Positions 1 to 12,220 of a DNA stretch of 64,000 bases are shown here, in pieces. Numbering within the stretch: position 1 is the first letter of the stretch; each line of letters opens with the position of its first letter. The notes below the pieces were generated by a model that saw only the letters and a program-made list of their open reading frames with translations, did not search any database and was not told where the DNA came from. This DNA comes from Ailanthus altissimus (taxonomy: Eukaryota; Streptophyta; Magnoliopsida; Sapindales; Simaroubaceae): positions 20,434,001 to 20,498,000 of the forward strand of contig OX327700.1 in NCBI GenBank assembly GCA_946807835.1, in the 5' to 3' direction. Made by a program: the position numbers and the translations under genes.

Positions 1-168
1 TAGTTGTGCACTAAAATAGCGCACTAAATCGAATAATTTAATTTAAAGGAAGTTCTCGATAAACAAAAATTATTTTAAGGTCTCTCAGAAAACTGTCAGC
101 GTTTAAATGTTAAGTCTAAAATATTAGTAAATGAGACTTATTATTTCATCCCTTTGTTGGATGCTACA

Positions 169-199
169 TGTCATACTATTAATTTGTAATAGTATGACA
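169..199. repeat. Short perfect hairpin (13-bp stem)
   Basis: A 13-bp arm at 169-181 (tgtcatactatta) is repeated as its exact reverse complement at 187-199, with a 5-nt loop. It may be a remnant of a MITE or a chance AT-rich palindrome; nothing around it decides this. Confidence 0.6.
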
Positions 200-881
200 C
201 ATGACATAATATTAATGGCCTATTCAATTATCAAGTTCAGCTAAATGAAGTCGATAATAAAAAAACCCCTGTTCCTTCTTGAATTTTGGTGCTAACCCTA
301 ATAAAAAAAAAGTGTCATTATTCTTAAAATTAGAGAACAAATCTTTAATTATAGAATTGTTGGAGAGAGTTATTATCTCTTAATTATGAAATTTGTGAAA
401 AAATTAAATTACCCTCTTAAAAGACTCTATTAACAACACTTATAAAAAAATTATTACATTTCTTAAGAGTTTAATTAAAGATAATTTTGATATTTAAACG
501 CCGCATACATGGATAGAATAAAAATTGATTTGTAAACTTTATTAATGGGTGCGCATAATGGAATTACGGGTGTTCCCAATATATATCAGTGTGTAATTAA
601 TTTCATCCATGAATTAATTAGATAAAATATTATTTTAAAAAATATTAATGAAGTTTAAAAAATTTTATGTCCAAGAGGGAGAAAAAACGACTTACTGTAT
701 TTAATCAAATTGATTAAAATGACTTACCCACCATAAAAATTAATTAGTTTAGATCAGTTTAATCGATTTTTAATTTTTTTTTTTCCACTCTTAACGAAGA
801 CTACAGACACATAGAGATTAGGACCTTAGTGAACAGAGTATTGTTCTTAAGGAGCAAACAATTAACAACAATAGCAAATAA

Positions 882-904
882 ATATATATATATATATATA
901 TATA
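882..904. repeat. AT microsatellite
   Basis: Uninterrupted alternating AT tract of about 23 bases, visible directly. Confidence 0.9.
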
Positions 905-3658
905 AATAAATGAAATGCAGTGAATATTCTTAATGTAGGGAGGGGATGATGTAAGGTAAGCAAGAACTTTAATGTGAAAATATTTTTTTCCTATGAATAA
1001 GTAAAAAATATAATGATGAGAAAAAGATTATATGCGGAACAAGCATGGCATTAAGGACACTGAAATGACTGGATATTGTAGCTGGGGTTGAAAATTATGT
1101 AATGAAATCGAAGGCGTGTTTATAAGTTCAAGCAAAGAGAGGACCCCTACTTACCTATGAATAGAGTATGGTCAGTTTCAGAAATGACAACACTTTCGTC
1201 CCTGTTCCATAACCATAAGCATGCATTTCTGTCAAATTTGTTTCTCTTTCTAGGTATAAGAGTGACGGTTGCCACTATTTACATACGTACATACTACATA
1301 ATTAACTGTCACATCAATGAGAGATACAATATATATTTAGCTATCTAGGGCTTATATAATGAAAAATAACTTGTTAGTCCTTAATAGATATGATATTTGT
1401 AAAAAAGATTTATATTTATAATAATTTACAAAATGTTCTTACTGTTATAATATTTAGTTCAAAATTTATTCTTAAAAGGAAAAAAATGTACTTTGACCAT
1501 CATATTTTATTTTTTATAAAAATATTTTAAAATTTTATTTTCTATTTTCTATTATTTTTATTTTTACCAAAAATAAAAACTCAAAAGAACCTTCATCTTC
1601 ATCTTCTGCATTTTCATTTTCATACTTCTTGGAACATTGAATCGAGCATGAAATTTTGGTTATAAATATTTGTATAGTTCTTGAAGATGCAAAGTTCATG
1701 CTCTGTTTGATTATAGGCAGCCACCGTTGAAAACTATATGGACTCGTTTTACAAAGAGAGTGAAAAATAAATTAAAGTCAGTGTTGGAACTTTATGAACT
1801 CTACAACTAATTACAATAAGATTGTCATGAGTTCATACACTAATTTATAAGTCATTTGGCTTATATCAATAATTGGTGGACAATGTTTGAATGCCCATTT
1901 GAAACTCTTCACTAAGTGCTAAGATAATAGTTTAGCATTTTGTCATGGTGATGATGGTTCGAGAATAATTTCGAAATCTAATACCCAAATACACGTATAA
2001 CAATCATAAGATACATTTATCATCAAATTTATTTTAATTTTAGTTTTAATTTTAATTTTTAGAACTTGATTTAATATAGGCTAAAATTTGCGTGGAAGAG
2101 GCCATGGAAGAGATGGATGAGGAGTTGAAGGAAAAAGAGAAAGAGTTTTTTTTTTTTTAATATTAAAGATTAGATCTAAATAGAAGTATTTTAATATTAA
2201 AGATACATTCATTTTTTTTGTCTTATTCATTGAACTAAGGGTATTTATATAATTTTATAGTTATTAATTTTGTTTCATTTAATTATTGGAGAGTATTTTT
2301 TTTAAAAAAAAAAAGGAGGTGGGATAGAGTCTGAAGAATTTTATCCCCTACCTCTCCCTAGAATTAAACTCAGTGCTCGACAAATAAATTAACAAGTCGA
2401 GTCACTAAACTTCGCCCCAAAGAGCTATGTAAGAGTATTTCAATACATACATTTCAATTTTATTATAGTCAAATAATTGAAAGTATTTTTATAATTTTAC
2501 TCTTGGACAAGATTAATTAGGGTCAAATATTGATCAATTATAACAATAAGAATATTATAGTAAAAATACCAAAAAAAAGTGAAATTTTAACATAATCATA
2601 GTAACGGTAGAGACATTTTTAAAATTATTAAAAATGTAAAAGTGTTTACGGTAAATATCATATCTATTAGAGACTAACAAATAATTTTCCCGGTTATATA
2701 GTTAGCCTTCTACTGACATATAATGCTGTGGTCTCAACTTAATTTTTCCCTCCTTTTTCTAAATCATATGATCAAGAGATAGATTTATAATATCTAATAG
2801 TTTATTTGTTCATTAACATTTTTTAACAATGCCATCTCGCATTCGCAGGGGGCCATGCTTCCTCACTTATCATTGTCAACTAGATTATAAGAAGACAGTA
2901 TCAACATGTATATTTGCTGTCAAACGATCGAATTAAATTTATTTGGTAATCCATTTTCTTGGATATCCCAGTAAAATACCGACAAAATAAATGAAAATTA
3001 TGCAAGTCTTACCCAGAGTCTTCTTTTGACTAATTGAAAGTGACTTTATTTTTTACTAACTCCAGGAAATAACTGCTTAAGAATTCTAATATTCTCATGC
3101 CTTTGTTCATTTAAAAATAATAATAATATAACAAATTATTTGACAAATATTAGTATGAATTAGATGATCCTATATTGTGAGTGTGTACACCATTTAAGAT
3201 TTTATATTTATTGCATAAAGATGTTAATAATTATTCCAATTACAGATTTCATTGACTTTTTCATATGATTGTAATTTTGTTAAACTTTTTTGATTTTTTT
3301 ACTTTTCTTTTATTTTGATATCATGATTATTTTATGGGGTGAGACCCATTATGTCCTTTTTGATCTGTAATTTTCTTTTTATTTTTTTAATAAATTTTTT
3401 CGCTTGACGAAATTTGCTTTAAAAAAAATTCTTAAGCAATCCACAAATTCTTTTTTTTTTTTCTTTTGAGTTTAAAACCTTATGAAATAAATATTAGTTA
3501 AAAAAAGGAAAGGCTTGGAACCCTTATAAATATAGAAAATGTAGTCCTATCTCTTATCCCTTTAACTGAAAAAGGGAAAAAAATCAATGATTCAACGAGC
3601 ATTATCAAACTTAGTGAAGTGGCTAAACATTTTAAGTTTTACTAGACTTACAAGTATG

Positions 3659-3715
3659 TATATATATATATATATGTACTATTGCACCTATGCTATATAA
3701 TATATATATATATAT
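3659..3715. repeat. Paired AT microsatellites
   Basis: Two TA tracts (about 3659-3675 and 3699-3715) separated by a 23-base mixed spacer. Simple-sequence repeat only. Confidence 0.85.
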
Positions 3716-6700
3716 GTAGAGGTTCATGTTAGTGAAATACTGAGCTAGAAACCATCCACACTTTTTGACCATTCTAAAGATATACTTTGGCTCTCAAAGG
3801 ATGTGAAACCTCATGTCATAAATAAGGAATAGCAGAAGAGAAGGAAAATATGTACTTAATTAGAAAAAGAAATTGAATGAAGCCAGTAGTTTACATTATC
3901 AAATGAGATTCCGAAGTTGAAAATGAAGAAATTAAAGAAGTGATTGGGCTTCTAAATATGGCAACCCACTTCAATCAATTACTAATTCAAGTAAAGAAGT
4001 GACCTCAATTGAATATCTTTACTTGAAATGCTCTTCACCACTATCTTTATATCTGGGCACATTTTGGTGGGAGCTTTATGCCCCAAAGCTTTTTTTTAAA
4101 AAACTCACTTAAAATTGGTAGCTTCATCGGTGCATGGTTAAATTGGGAAGATTCTAACAACACCAAACCTAGGAATTTTTCTTTTCTTTCTGACCTTCAA
4201 ACAAAAGTCCTAGAGGCTTTGCCCCCCCTTGAGGTTGTCATGGCAAAATATGGAAATTACTTTAGTGGACAACTACATTAAATTTCTTCCGGCCTTTTCA
4301 TATGCTCAATGAAAGTATATAATGAGTTAGCCAATGATAATAATTTATAAGTTAGTGCGTATTCTGAGGTATATGTTAAGGAAAAATATAAATAAATAAA
4401 AGAAAAACTATTCAATAAAGAAATAAGTCTAAATTTCTGTTCTCTAAAACTGATTCCTTGAAAAAAAAAACAATTATTGACTATAAGAATCTCCAAAAGA
4501 ACAAGAATATCTGAATATGATTGCATCTAACTGCTAAATGATGCCTTGAAAAAAAATAACATTATGTCTTTTTCTTCTTTTTCTATATATATATTTTTTT
4601 AATGAAAACTCTTGTCGATAACATTAACCGAACTTATGCCTTCGGGGCAATTGTTACAAAGATCCTCTCAAGTGGAACAAAATAATTGAAGAAAAATTTA
4701 TGATTTTTCCTACAAACAAATTAGGAGTGTTTCTTTAAGATTGATATTGAAATGATTTAATTAGTGAAGAATGGTCACTACAATTTCTATTTAGGTATAG
4801 TATAAAAGAAAATTATCTAGTGAACTCACAGTACTGGATCATTTCTGTACAATATGTAGTAACAATGTAAACATAACTTCTTTTCTTTATTTAGTTTCTC
4901 TTAAAGGTTAAGTCTTTTTTTGAAGTTTGAAAAACAAAATCTTATATTTCAAAAAAAAAAAAAAACAAAGAAATCAGTTTAATAGAGAGATAGGTGTGTA
5001 ATTCATTAATAAACTAATATCATATAAAAGAGATATGTAATGTATTATATTTGTATTGAACCCTAATATAATATATTAGGCATAAGACAAAATTACAAGT
5101 TTTATTTCCCTACATTTCTAACTGTATAAAAAAAAAGTGAATAATTAGAAAAGAAACAGGGAAAACACTTAAGAAAGATGAATCAGAGAAAGAGGGGGAT
5201 GCATCTAGCACATAAAACCCATATTTTTCATTTGTACTTAGCCTGCCGAGGGAAGAGAATAGTCAAAAGTTCTATCTTCTGAATCTGAGTTGTGATCATT
5301 TCCACATAATTTAACCCAGATGTCAAAGTAAGGGAAAAATAACAACACCACCAACAATAATAATAAATGGATTGTTGGCACCTGGCAATGTTCTGTTCTG
5401 ACCGACCTTGGTTGCACACTTCCTATATGAAAGAAAAAGTTTAAGAATGTAACACTCAATACTGTTTGAAATTTGTGTGTGCATTTTTTAAATTTTATAA
5501 AAAAAATTCAATTACAAATAAATAAGAATAAAAAAAATTATATAATTAAAAAATTAAATAATTAATTATATTAAAAAAATATAAACAATATACATGATTT
5601 AACAATAATCGCTTACGTTTATAATAAATCTCATAACTTTAATTTTTTTATTTAGTTCTTTTATATATTAAAAATTTTCACAAGAGATTACAAGAATACT
5701 TAATAATTTAAAGCTCTAAAAATTTATATCACACTATTTTTTGTCCACTCAAAATACTCAAGTGTAATCTAAGTTTTCTATTATTTCTCTTATTGATGCT
5801 TTTAATGTTCTTTAATTTTAAAGGGTACAAGAATTTATATAGAATTTAAAATATCCCTAAAAATCTCATTTTTAGTTAGAATAAGAATCTAAATCCACTC
5901 AAAAGTCTATCCAAACTGAAAACAAAAGTTTATCGAAAATAGACGCTACAATATTGGTGAGATCTTGTATTTGTGCCGTGGCACTATATTTTCAGCATTG
6001 CAGTGTTGAGGGTTCTATTCAGCACTATGACGCTGAGAAGCTAGCATTGTGGCTCTTACATTTGAAAATATTTCTACTTATGCTTTCGCACCCAACCTTT
6101 CTAGCTTCTGATTTTCTATTTCACTCCATTTCTCATACATTTGATGCGTACCAACATCGTGTTGATTCTTTATTGATTTTCAACTTAAAATCAAATTTAA
6201 TATTAATTTTACATCACTAATTCTAACATTTATAATCTGAGAGCTTCTAATTATAAACTAGCCTCAAGATGAGAACTTTCGTTTGACTCCTTCTCATAAA
6301 GGACATACTTTTAATTAATTACTTCTAAATAGCTCATAATTATATATTAATTTGGTCATTTTTAAAAGTTGAATTAAACTGAAAAACAAATAAGAACAAA
6401 TGTAGTAGACCACATTATTCGTATAATTCAATGAAATTTTGATATGTATGTTTTTTTTTAAATAATCAATTATATTTTGAATACAATAACTGCAGGGCTT
6501 ATGTGGTTGTACTACTCTGCGTTCTAAAATTTCTCAACTAAACGGCGACATGGTAATTGGTCATTTTCCTCATGTAACCATCTAAATTAGCTTGTGATAT
6601 ACATATAAAATTTTATCATTAGAACTACCCCAAAAAAAATGTACATTAGGTTTCAATTATTTGGATCACTTATGCAGTATCATTCATAATCAGAATATGT

Positions 6701-7250
6701 GTTCCTCTACTTAAATAAAATAAAACCATACTCATAATCCCGTTTCATAATTCGTTGACAACTTAAGGGGGGCCAAAAGGAATTAGGGGAATAAGAATCG
6801 AATAAGTAAGACGTATTCGTTTGCTAGAGCATTAGTATGGTTCTCGGAGTTGTGTATGGCTTAGGATGTTGTTGCATATTGTTTATTTCTTTCGGCTGTT
6901 TTCAAATAATGGAGAGAAGCCAACATCTTAATAAATTAGCATATCTCTTAGATAATTTTACTAATAAAGAATCATCTTATACTTTCAGCTTTCATCAGTC
7001 CATAACGCAATCTTTGAGTTTAAAAAGCTAATGCACAGAGTGAATTAATGCGTTTGCAATTAACATTAAATGATTGAGATATCAAAGAATGAGAATCTTC
7101 TTAGGGTAGCAAGCTAGCTAAAACCCTGTGTATAATTTAACATATAATATAACACTAAGCTTTAATTTTCTTTTAAATTCCATATTTTAAACACTTTTGT
7201 AGCCTATCCGCATGCCTTGAGGTTCCATGGATCTTATAGGTTCTCAACAC

Positions 7251-7257
7251 TATAAAT
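7251..7257 (+). promoter_or_regulatory. TATA box of the CEN-like gene
   Basis: TATAAAT lies 156 bases before the start codon. A transcript starting about 30 bases downstream would have a leader of roughly 125 bases. The leader ends in a CT-rich tract, a common feature of plant 5' UTRs. This is the best TATA-like match close to the gene; the start site itself is inferred. Confidence 0.6.
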
Positions 7258-7365
7258 GAGGGGGGACTTCTATTCAATGCCTCAATAAGAAACCCTCATT
7301 AGAAGTAAAAGAAAGCATAAGCTTATCTAAGCTTACAAGTCTTCTACAATCAGCATACTCTTCCC

Positions 7366-7399
7366 CTCTCTCTTTTTCTTTCTCTCTCTCTCTCTCTCA
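7366..7399 (+). repeat. CT-rich tract in the 5' UTR
   Basis: A polypyrimidine tract with a pure (TC)n run at about 7379-7398 sits immediately upstream of the start codon at 7407. Variation in repeat number could alter leader length. Confidence 0.85.
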
Positions 7400-7406
7400 C
7401 TCACTC

Positions 7407-8550
7407 ATGGCAAGATTGTCAGATGCCCTTGTTCTTGGGAGAGTGGTTGGAGATGTTGTTGATTTTTTCACTCCAAGTGTTAAAATAAGTGTCACCTACA
7501 ACTCCATCAAGCAGCAGGTATATAATGGCCATGAATATTTTCCATCTGCAGTTACTCAAAAACCTAAGGTTGAGGTTCATGGAGGTGATATGAGATCTTT
7601 CTTCACTCTGGTAAACATTTGTGCCGCCATCCTTAGTCTTTAGTCTTTGAAATTTCTTACTACTTTCAGTTAAATCGTTTACATGAATAGCCTCTCCTTT
7701 TATTGCAGATCATGACAGACCCAGATGTTCCTGGCCCGAGCGACCCTTACTTGAGGGAGCATTTGCACTGGTATATGTTTAGCCTCTCTAAAACCCTCCA
7801 ACAAAAACTAAAAGTAACGTTATATTTATAATAGACAGGTACAGATGGAAATTATAAAAGAAGATCTGAAAGTTTTGTGCCGTATCTCAGATATTTTATA
7901 TAACGACGTAGTTACATTGAGATCATGACATTAAAAGGTGTAAGGAAAAAAAAAAACACGTTAACCATCATCATTTTTTTATTATATATGCCAGCTTCTG
8001 ATTGAGAAATTTGGTGAATATGTTTATATAGGCCATATCCATGTTAAATAGAGTTAGCTTCAGTAGAAGCTGAATTACAAGTAAGAAGGGAAGTTGAATC
8101 TTGTGTGATAACAAACACATCTAACTTGCCATCTACTGGAGTCTGAATTACTTTATTTGACTATCATACAGGATTGTGACCGACATCCCCGGCACCACAG
8201 ATGCCACGTTTGGTAAGTAATTTCATCCAAAACCACACAAACAGGGAAGAGAGAAAGAGAGAGAGAGAGAGAGAGTACAAGAATATGACAAATGATGAAA
8301 AGTGCTTATGATTTTCTGTGAAATTACAGGAAAGGAAGTGGTGAACTATGAAATCCCGAGGCCAAACATTGGGATCCACAGGTTTGTGTTCCTTCTCTTC
8401 AAGCAGAAACGCAGGCAAACAGTGATGACAATTCCATCTTCAAGAGATCGCTTTAACACTCGAAAGTTTGCTGAAGAAAATGACCTGGGTTCGCCTGTCG
8501 CTGCTGTCTTCTTTAATGCACAGAGGGAAACTGCTGCTAGAAGACGCTGA
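7407..8550 (+). CDS. CENTRORADIALIS/TFL1-like PEBP protein (floral repressor type)
   Basis: Four exons, 7407-7610, 7709-7770, 8172-8212 and 8330-8550 (204, 62, 41 and 221 bp), joined at GT-AG introns, give 175 residues. The 62- and 41-bp internal exons are the family's conserved sizes. The protein starts [20 protein letters not shown] and ends RETAARRR, with the PEBP motifs [10 protein letters not shown] (residues 72-81) and GIHRFVF (117-123). Two residues that separate TFL1 repressors from FT activators are repressor-type: His86 (TFL1 His88; FT has Tyr85) and Asp142 (TFL1 Asp144; FT has Gln140). In this family the protein acts in shoot meristems with bZIP factor FD and 14-3-3 proteins to delay flowering and keep growth indeterminate. 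No stop or frameshift is visible. Oddities: an extra Gln in KQQV (35-38), and Ser157 in DLGSP where many relatives have Leu. The start is chosen by homology. CEN versus TFL1 subclade is not resolved. Confidence 0.95.
8256..8275 (+). repeat. GA microsatellite in intron 3 of the CEN-like gene
   Basis: Pure (AG)10 tract inside the 117-bp third intron, a candidate polymorphic marker. Confidence 0.9.
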
Positions 8551-8680
8551 TGAAGTCAAGATCCAACAAAAAGAGGTACCCAAGAAAAGAAAGGAAAAAT
8601 AAAAATTGAAGCTAATATCCTTTATTATTATGTGCCTCAGAAATCAGAATTCTCACATGTTAAACGGGTGTGCTATATAG

Positions 8681-8686
8681 AATAAA
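8681..8686 (+). terminator. PolyA signal candidate of the CEN-like gene
   Basis: AATAAA lies 131 bases after the stop codon. A second AATAAA is at 8869-8874. Either could direct 3' end formation; no transcript data are available. Confidence 0.5.
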
Positions 8687-8874
8687 GCCAGTGGAATTAA
8701 AGGTGTGGTTTTAGGGCTGTGTTTATACCTTATTTCCCTGAATTACGTAAATCTAATTAACCCGATAAACCATGTATTTGATTTTTCAATTACTGTTAAT
8801 GTTGTACTTGTTTCTTTTCATGGTTAAGTATTTGTTGCTTTGTAGACTGTAGTTCTAACCTATCTGGAAATAAA

Positions 8875-9716
8875 ATGAAGGATTTTTTTTTTGTTTCAGT
8901 AAATAAAGGGTATCTTCTAGTTAATTCTAACCTATCTGCTATCTCTTTCTTGTGTGCGCGTTTTGTGATCGTTAATTCTTGCTTGAGCCCTTATTTTTGG
9001 TCTCTATTTTCTTTCGTTTTAGCTTTTAGGTTAAGTTTTGGAGCTCTGTTAACTTTTTTTTGATTTGACAGTCGAGATCTTGTAGGTTTTAGAATTAGTT
9101 CACCTAGGATGAGCACCTACAATTTGCCATTATTATTATCTCCAGGCTTTTTTGACTTCAGGCTTATTGCACTTATAAAATTTACTATGTTTGACAGATG
9201 AATCTCGGTAAATTTAACCCTGATATAGTAAGAATTGCCTAGCTTATTCTCTGCCCCTTCCCTTTCTTTTTAAAATCTTTTTCAGAGAGAAAAGCCTATA
9301 CTTTTGCCGAAGAATAATCAATTTGAATCCCTTCAACGTCCATTGGTCTGTATACTGCAGTGGCAAAAGAACCTTACCCCATGGGGTTTCCAAAAGGTTA
9401 ACGAGAAAAGCCTTTAAAACTATGCAACCAAAAAACGATAGAATCAAAATAGAAAATAAGTACTGCAAAATATATAGCTAGCATTCTTATTTAATTTATA
9501 AATAATCGATACTTCTACAAAGGTTATACCTTTCTGTACATCCTTAACTCTTTTTTTCTTCCCTATTTTCACATAATTCTTCCTGAGCTCAGCATCATGA
9601 AAATTGAAAAGAGAGCTTCATAATTTTTAATTGTGAGAGTTTTATCTGACAATAATAGTAATAGTGCTAGATTTCAATATGGTAACTATTAATTTCCTGC
9701 TGTCTCTTTATTTGCT
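8875..9716. other. Intergenic region, no gene seen
   Basis: AT-rich sequence with T-runs. The small ORFs at 8875 and 9244-9468 (minus) have no recognisable domains. Nothing else is supported. Confidence 0.55.
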
Positions 9717-9743
9717 AAATGCATGTGTCTACATCATAACCTT
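9717..9743. repeat. Left 27-bp direct repeat (target-site duplication)
   Basis: The same 27 bases occur at 10616-10642 with one T/C difference. It flanks an insert whose left end starts with a T run, as expected of a target-site duplication made by L1-type retrotransposition. Confidence 0.8.
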
Positions 9744-10615
9744 TTTTTTTAAGTAAGGATTTCATTTCATATCATTAATATCATCAAGATAATATATTAA
9801 ATATCTTTGATATATAAATTAAAGAAATAATAAAATAAAATAAATACATTTTAAAATCACTTGAATCAAGACTCTTACAAAACAAAATAGCAACCATACC
9901 CAAACTAAATAAAAATAAATACAGACCTTTCAAAAAAAAAAGAAACAAATTTTTAAAGAGAAATAAATAATAGACCTTTTATTCACATAGGAGGGAGATA
10001 GAGACCTCTTATTCACATAAGAGGGAGATCTAGATCCCTTGAATAAGGAAAAAATTATTATTACATAAAATTAAAACTAGCTTAACTAAGGAAAAGATTT
10101 TGAATGCCCCAATAAAAACTTCACCCAAAGGCAAGCAGCAACAAATTCCTGTATTAAGGGAAAGTTAAAACTGGTGACGGCACCAGTATTATTGACAAGG
10201 GCACAGCAACAAAATACACCATCAAATAACTATCATTCGCCTAATACAACAAAATCCCATATAGCAACATTCCAACCAAATGATAATATTACAAGGCAAA
10301 TATGTTTAGTATCCCATAAATAGATCATTAGTCAGCCACAACCTTGGTAGTTGACAGGGTATTTCCCGAACAGATCAGAGATGGGGAGAGGGGGGACATT
10401 GAAACGGCGGCAACCAGGTGCTCACCGCGGCGGGGGGTAGCGGAGAGAGACACTGGCGGTGCAAATGAAGGTTAGCATTGGTCGAAGAACATGTCGTGGG
10501 GCTAAGGGGGTTCACGGATGGCCGTGAACGGTGGCGCACAATGCAGAGCCCTGGCAGCAATAACAAATGGCTGGAGACGCTATACGCAGATAAAGAGGAT
10601 GGGCAAGATAACCTT
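9744..10615 (-). mobile_element. Retroposed insertion, 872 bp, minus orientation
   Basis: The segment lies between 27-bp direct repeats and begins on the plus strand with a T run, the mark of a minus-strand RNA copy with a 3' A tail. Its 5' part (about 10375-10600) is GC-rich, quite unlike the surrounding AT-rich DNA; its 3' part is AT-rich, like an mRNA with a GC-rich head and a UTR. An 82-codon frame on the minus strand (10375-10623) has no domain I recognise. It could be a processed copy of a cellular transcript, a SINE, or a divergent LINE end. No reverse-transcriptase motif is visible. The insertion mechanism is inferred; the source is unknown. Confidence 0.65.
9972..10033. repeat. Two-unit tandem repeat inside the retroposed insert
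   Basis: A unit of about 27-31 bases containing ttattcacata and gagggagat occurs twice in succession with minor changes. Confidence 0.7.
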
Positions 10616-10642
10616 AAATGCATGTGCCTACATCATAACCTT
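10616..10642. repeat. Right 27-bp direct repeat (target-site duplication)
   Basis: Partner of 9717-9743, 26 of 27 bases identical. Confidence 0.8.
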
Positions 10643-12220
10643 AAATGGTGCATATTGTTATTCGTTATCAGAATAAGAAGAGTTCATCACGATAATCTAA
10701 TGAAAGTACTTTTCACTTTATTGATTTATTTCCCTTCAATAATGTTTTTTAAATCAGAAGCAGTAGTTAAAAATTAAGAATAACATCCAATAATACTGAA
10801 GATGAAACCAAAAGACCTGCTATATAATGGGCTCAATCATCCAACCATAATGATTAGATACCAATTCTGTTCTGTTTTGGATATGAAATCATCAAATATA
10901 TTTTATTAATTAATTATTTAATTAAAATTTTAAGTTATTAAGTGAAGATTTTATATTAATATTAAAAATAAATTTTTATATATGTAATTAATTAAACTTT
11001 ATTTTAAATAATAACCTTCTGTGGCAAGAAAACGCAAGAACATTGTGCAAATAAATATATTGATAGCCAATTTGTGCTACAAAAGGGCATATAACCACTT
11101 TGCCAATATACATACATAATAAGAGTAACTACAATTTAAACAGTTTCTTCAATGAAGGGGATTTCTTTTTTTTAAAAAAAGAAATAAACAAATGAGAGAA
11201 GGAATATAAAATTAAACAAAGGAATGAAACTTCTTTAAAAAGAATAAAACATTATCCTTAACTAAATTAAAATTAATTTAAAAGACAAAAAAAGAAACTT
11301 CTTTAAAAGAATAAAAAAAATCCTTCATATTAAAATTAAAATGAGTAATGCTATGCATATATAGTTTTGATACAAAATTTGTATTCTAATAAATATAACA
11401 TATGATACATCAATTGTTAATTGGTATTATATAATTATCATATTAATAAATAATAAAAAATTAACTAGAGAAGTAATAGTCACCAATGGTAACACAACAT
11501 TTGTATCCCGAAATAGCACTACTCAATTAAAATTAATTCACAAAATTAGCCTATTAGTATTAATTGATATTATTTTCACTTATTCTATTATCTGAGACAC
11601 TTGTTCGATTCAATCTATCCCTTAGAACCAATTTGAATTATATTATTCATCCCTATTAATTTTAAGGTATTATTAGATTCGTGATAAAAAAAATTACTGA
11701 TATTTTGTGATAAATTTCATATATCACCTAAAGAGAATTCGCTAATCGGTGATGAAATCTATCATTTAATTGTATTAGAGCTAATTTTATCTCGAAGTTG
11801 TGATGTATCTCTATCATATAATTTTGATATTTATATTTCTAATATATGACATGCTGCACACGTAACAGATTATGTGACATAATAATGTCATTGTGCATTT
11901 CATCTCAATTTGATGATAAAATTGTATTGTTTAATAATGATTTTGTATATAAAAAAATTAGTGATAGAAGCAATTGTTTTATTTATATAGAAAAAACAAT
12001 TTTAAATTGAAATTCTATATAAATTATATATATTTCCAATTTAATAGTCAATACTTTCTATTCATTTCAGATAAAATATTCAATATATTCAATTCATTCC
12101 AAATCAGTTGAATTACATTGAATACACTAATTATAGTAATACAAAAATTCATCATGACTTTAGAAAGTCAGTATGTTTAATAAATTAAGTGAATGTAACA
12201 ACTAAATTTAACATTGTGCT
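10643..12220. other. AT-rich intergenic region, nothing recognised
   Basis: No coding frame or repeat with a recognisable family was found. Around 11690-11850 there are several tgtgataaa / tatcac motifs resembling CACTA subterminal DNA elsewhere in the window, but no terminal inverted repeat was identified. Confidence 0.5.

Larger units (their letters stand above)
1..7250. other. AT-rich intergenic region upstream of the CEN-like gene
   Basis: No ORF here has recognisable protein similarity, codon-like composition or splice context; the short ORFs at 1157, 4078, 4526 (minus), 5419 (minus), 5954 and 6837 look like chance frames in AT-rich DNA. Contents I can support are listed separately: a short hairpin near 169-199 and AT microsatellites near 882 and 3659-3715. 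The segment nearest the gene (about 6500-7250) is the likely promoter-proximal region, but I recognise no element there except the TATA box. Confidence 0.6.

Noticed and set aside
4078..4281. 67-codon ORF MPQSFFLKN...
   Set aside because: No family, no promoter or splice context; AT-rich chance frame.
5954..6220. 88-codon ORF upstream of the CEN-like gene
   Set aside because: Composition suggests an old LTR piece (gtgccgtggcac / gcagtgttgagg wording) rather than a gene; too short to prove.
10375..10623. 82-codon minus-strand ORF in the GC-rich part of the retroposed insert
   Set aside because: Pro/Ser/Leu-rich text without a domain; GC-rich DNA gives few stops by chance. Not called as a gene.
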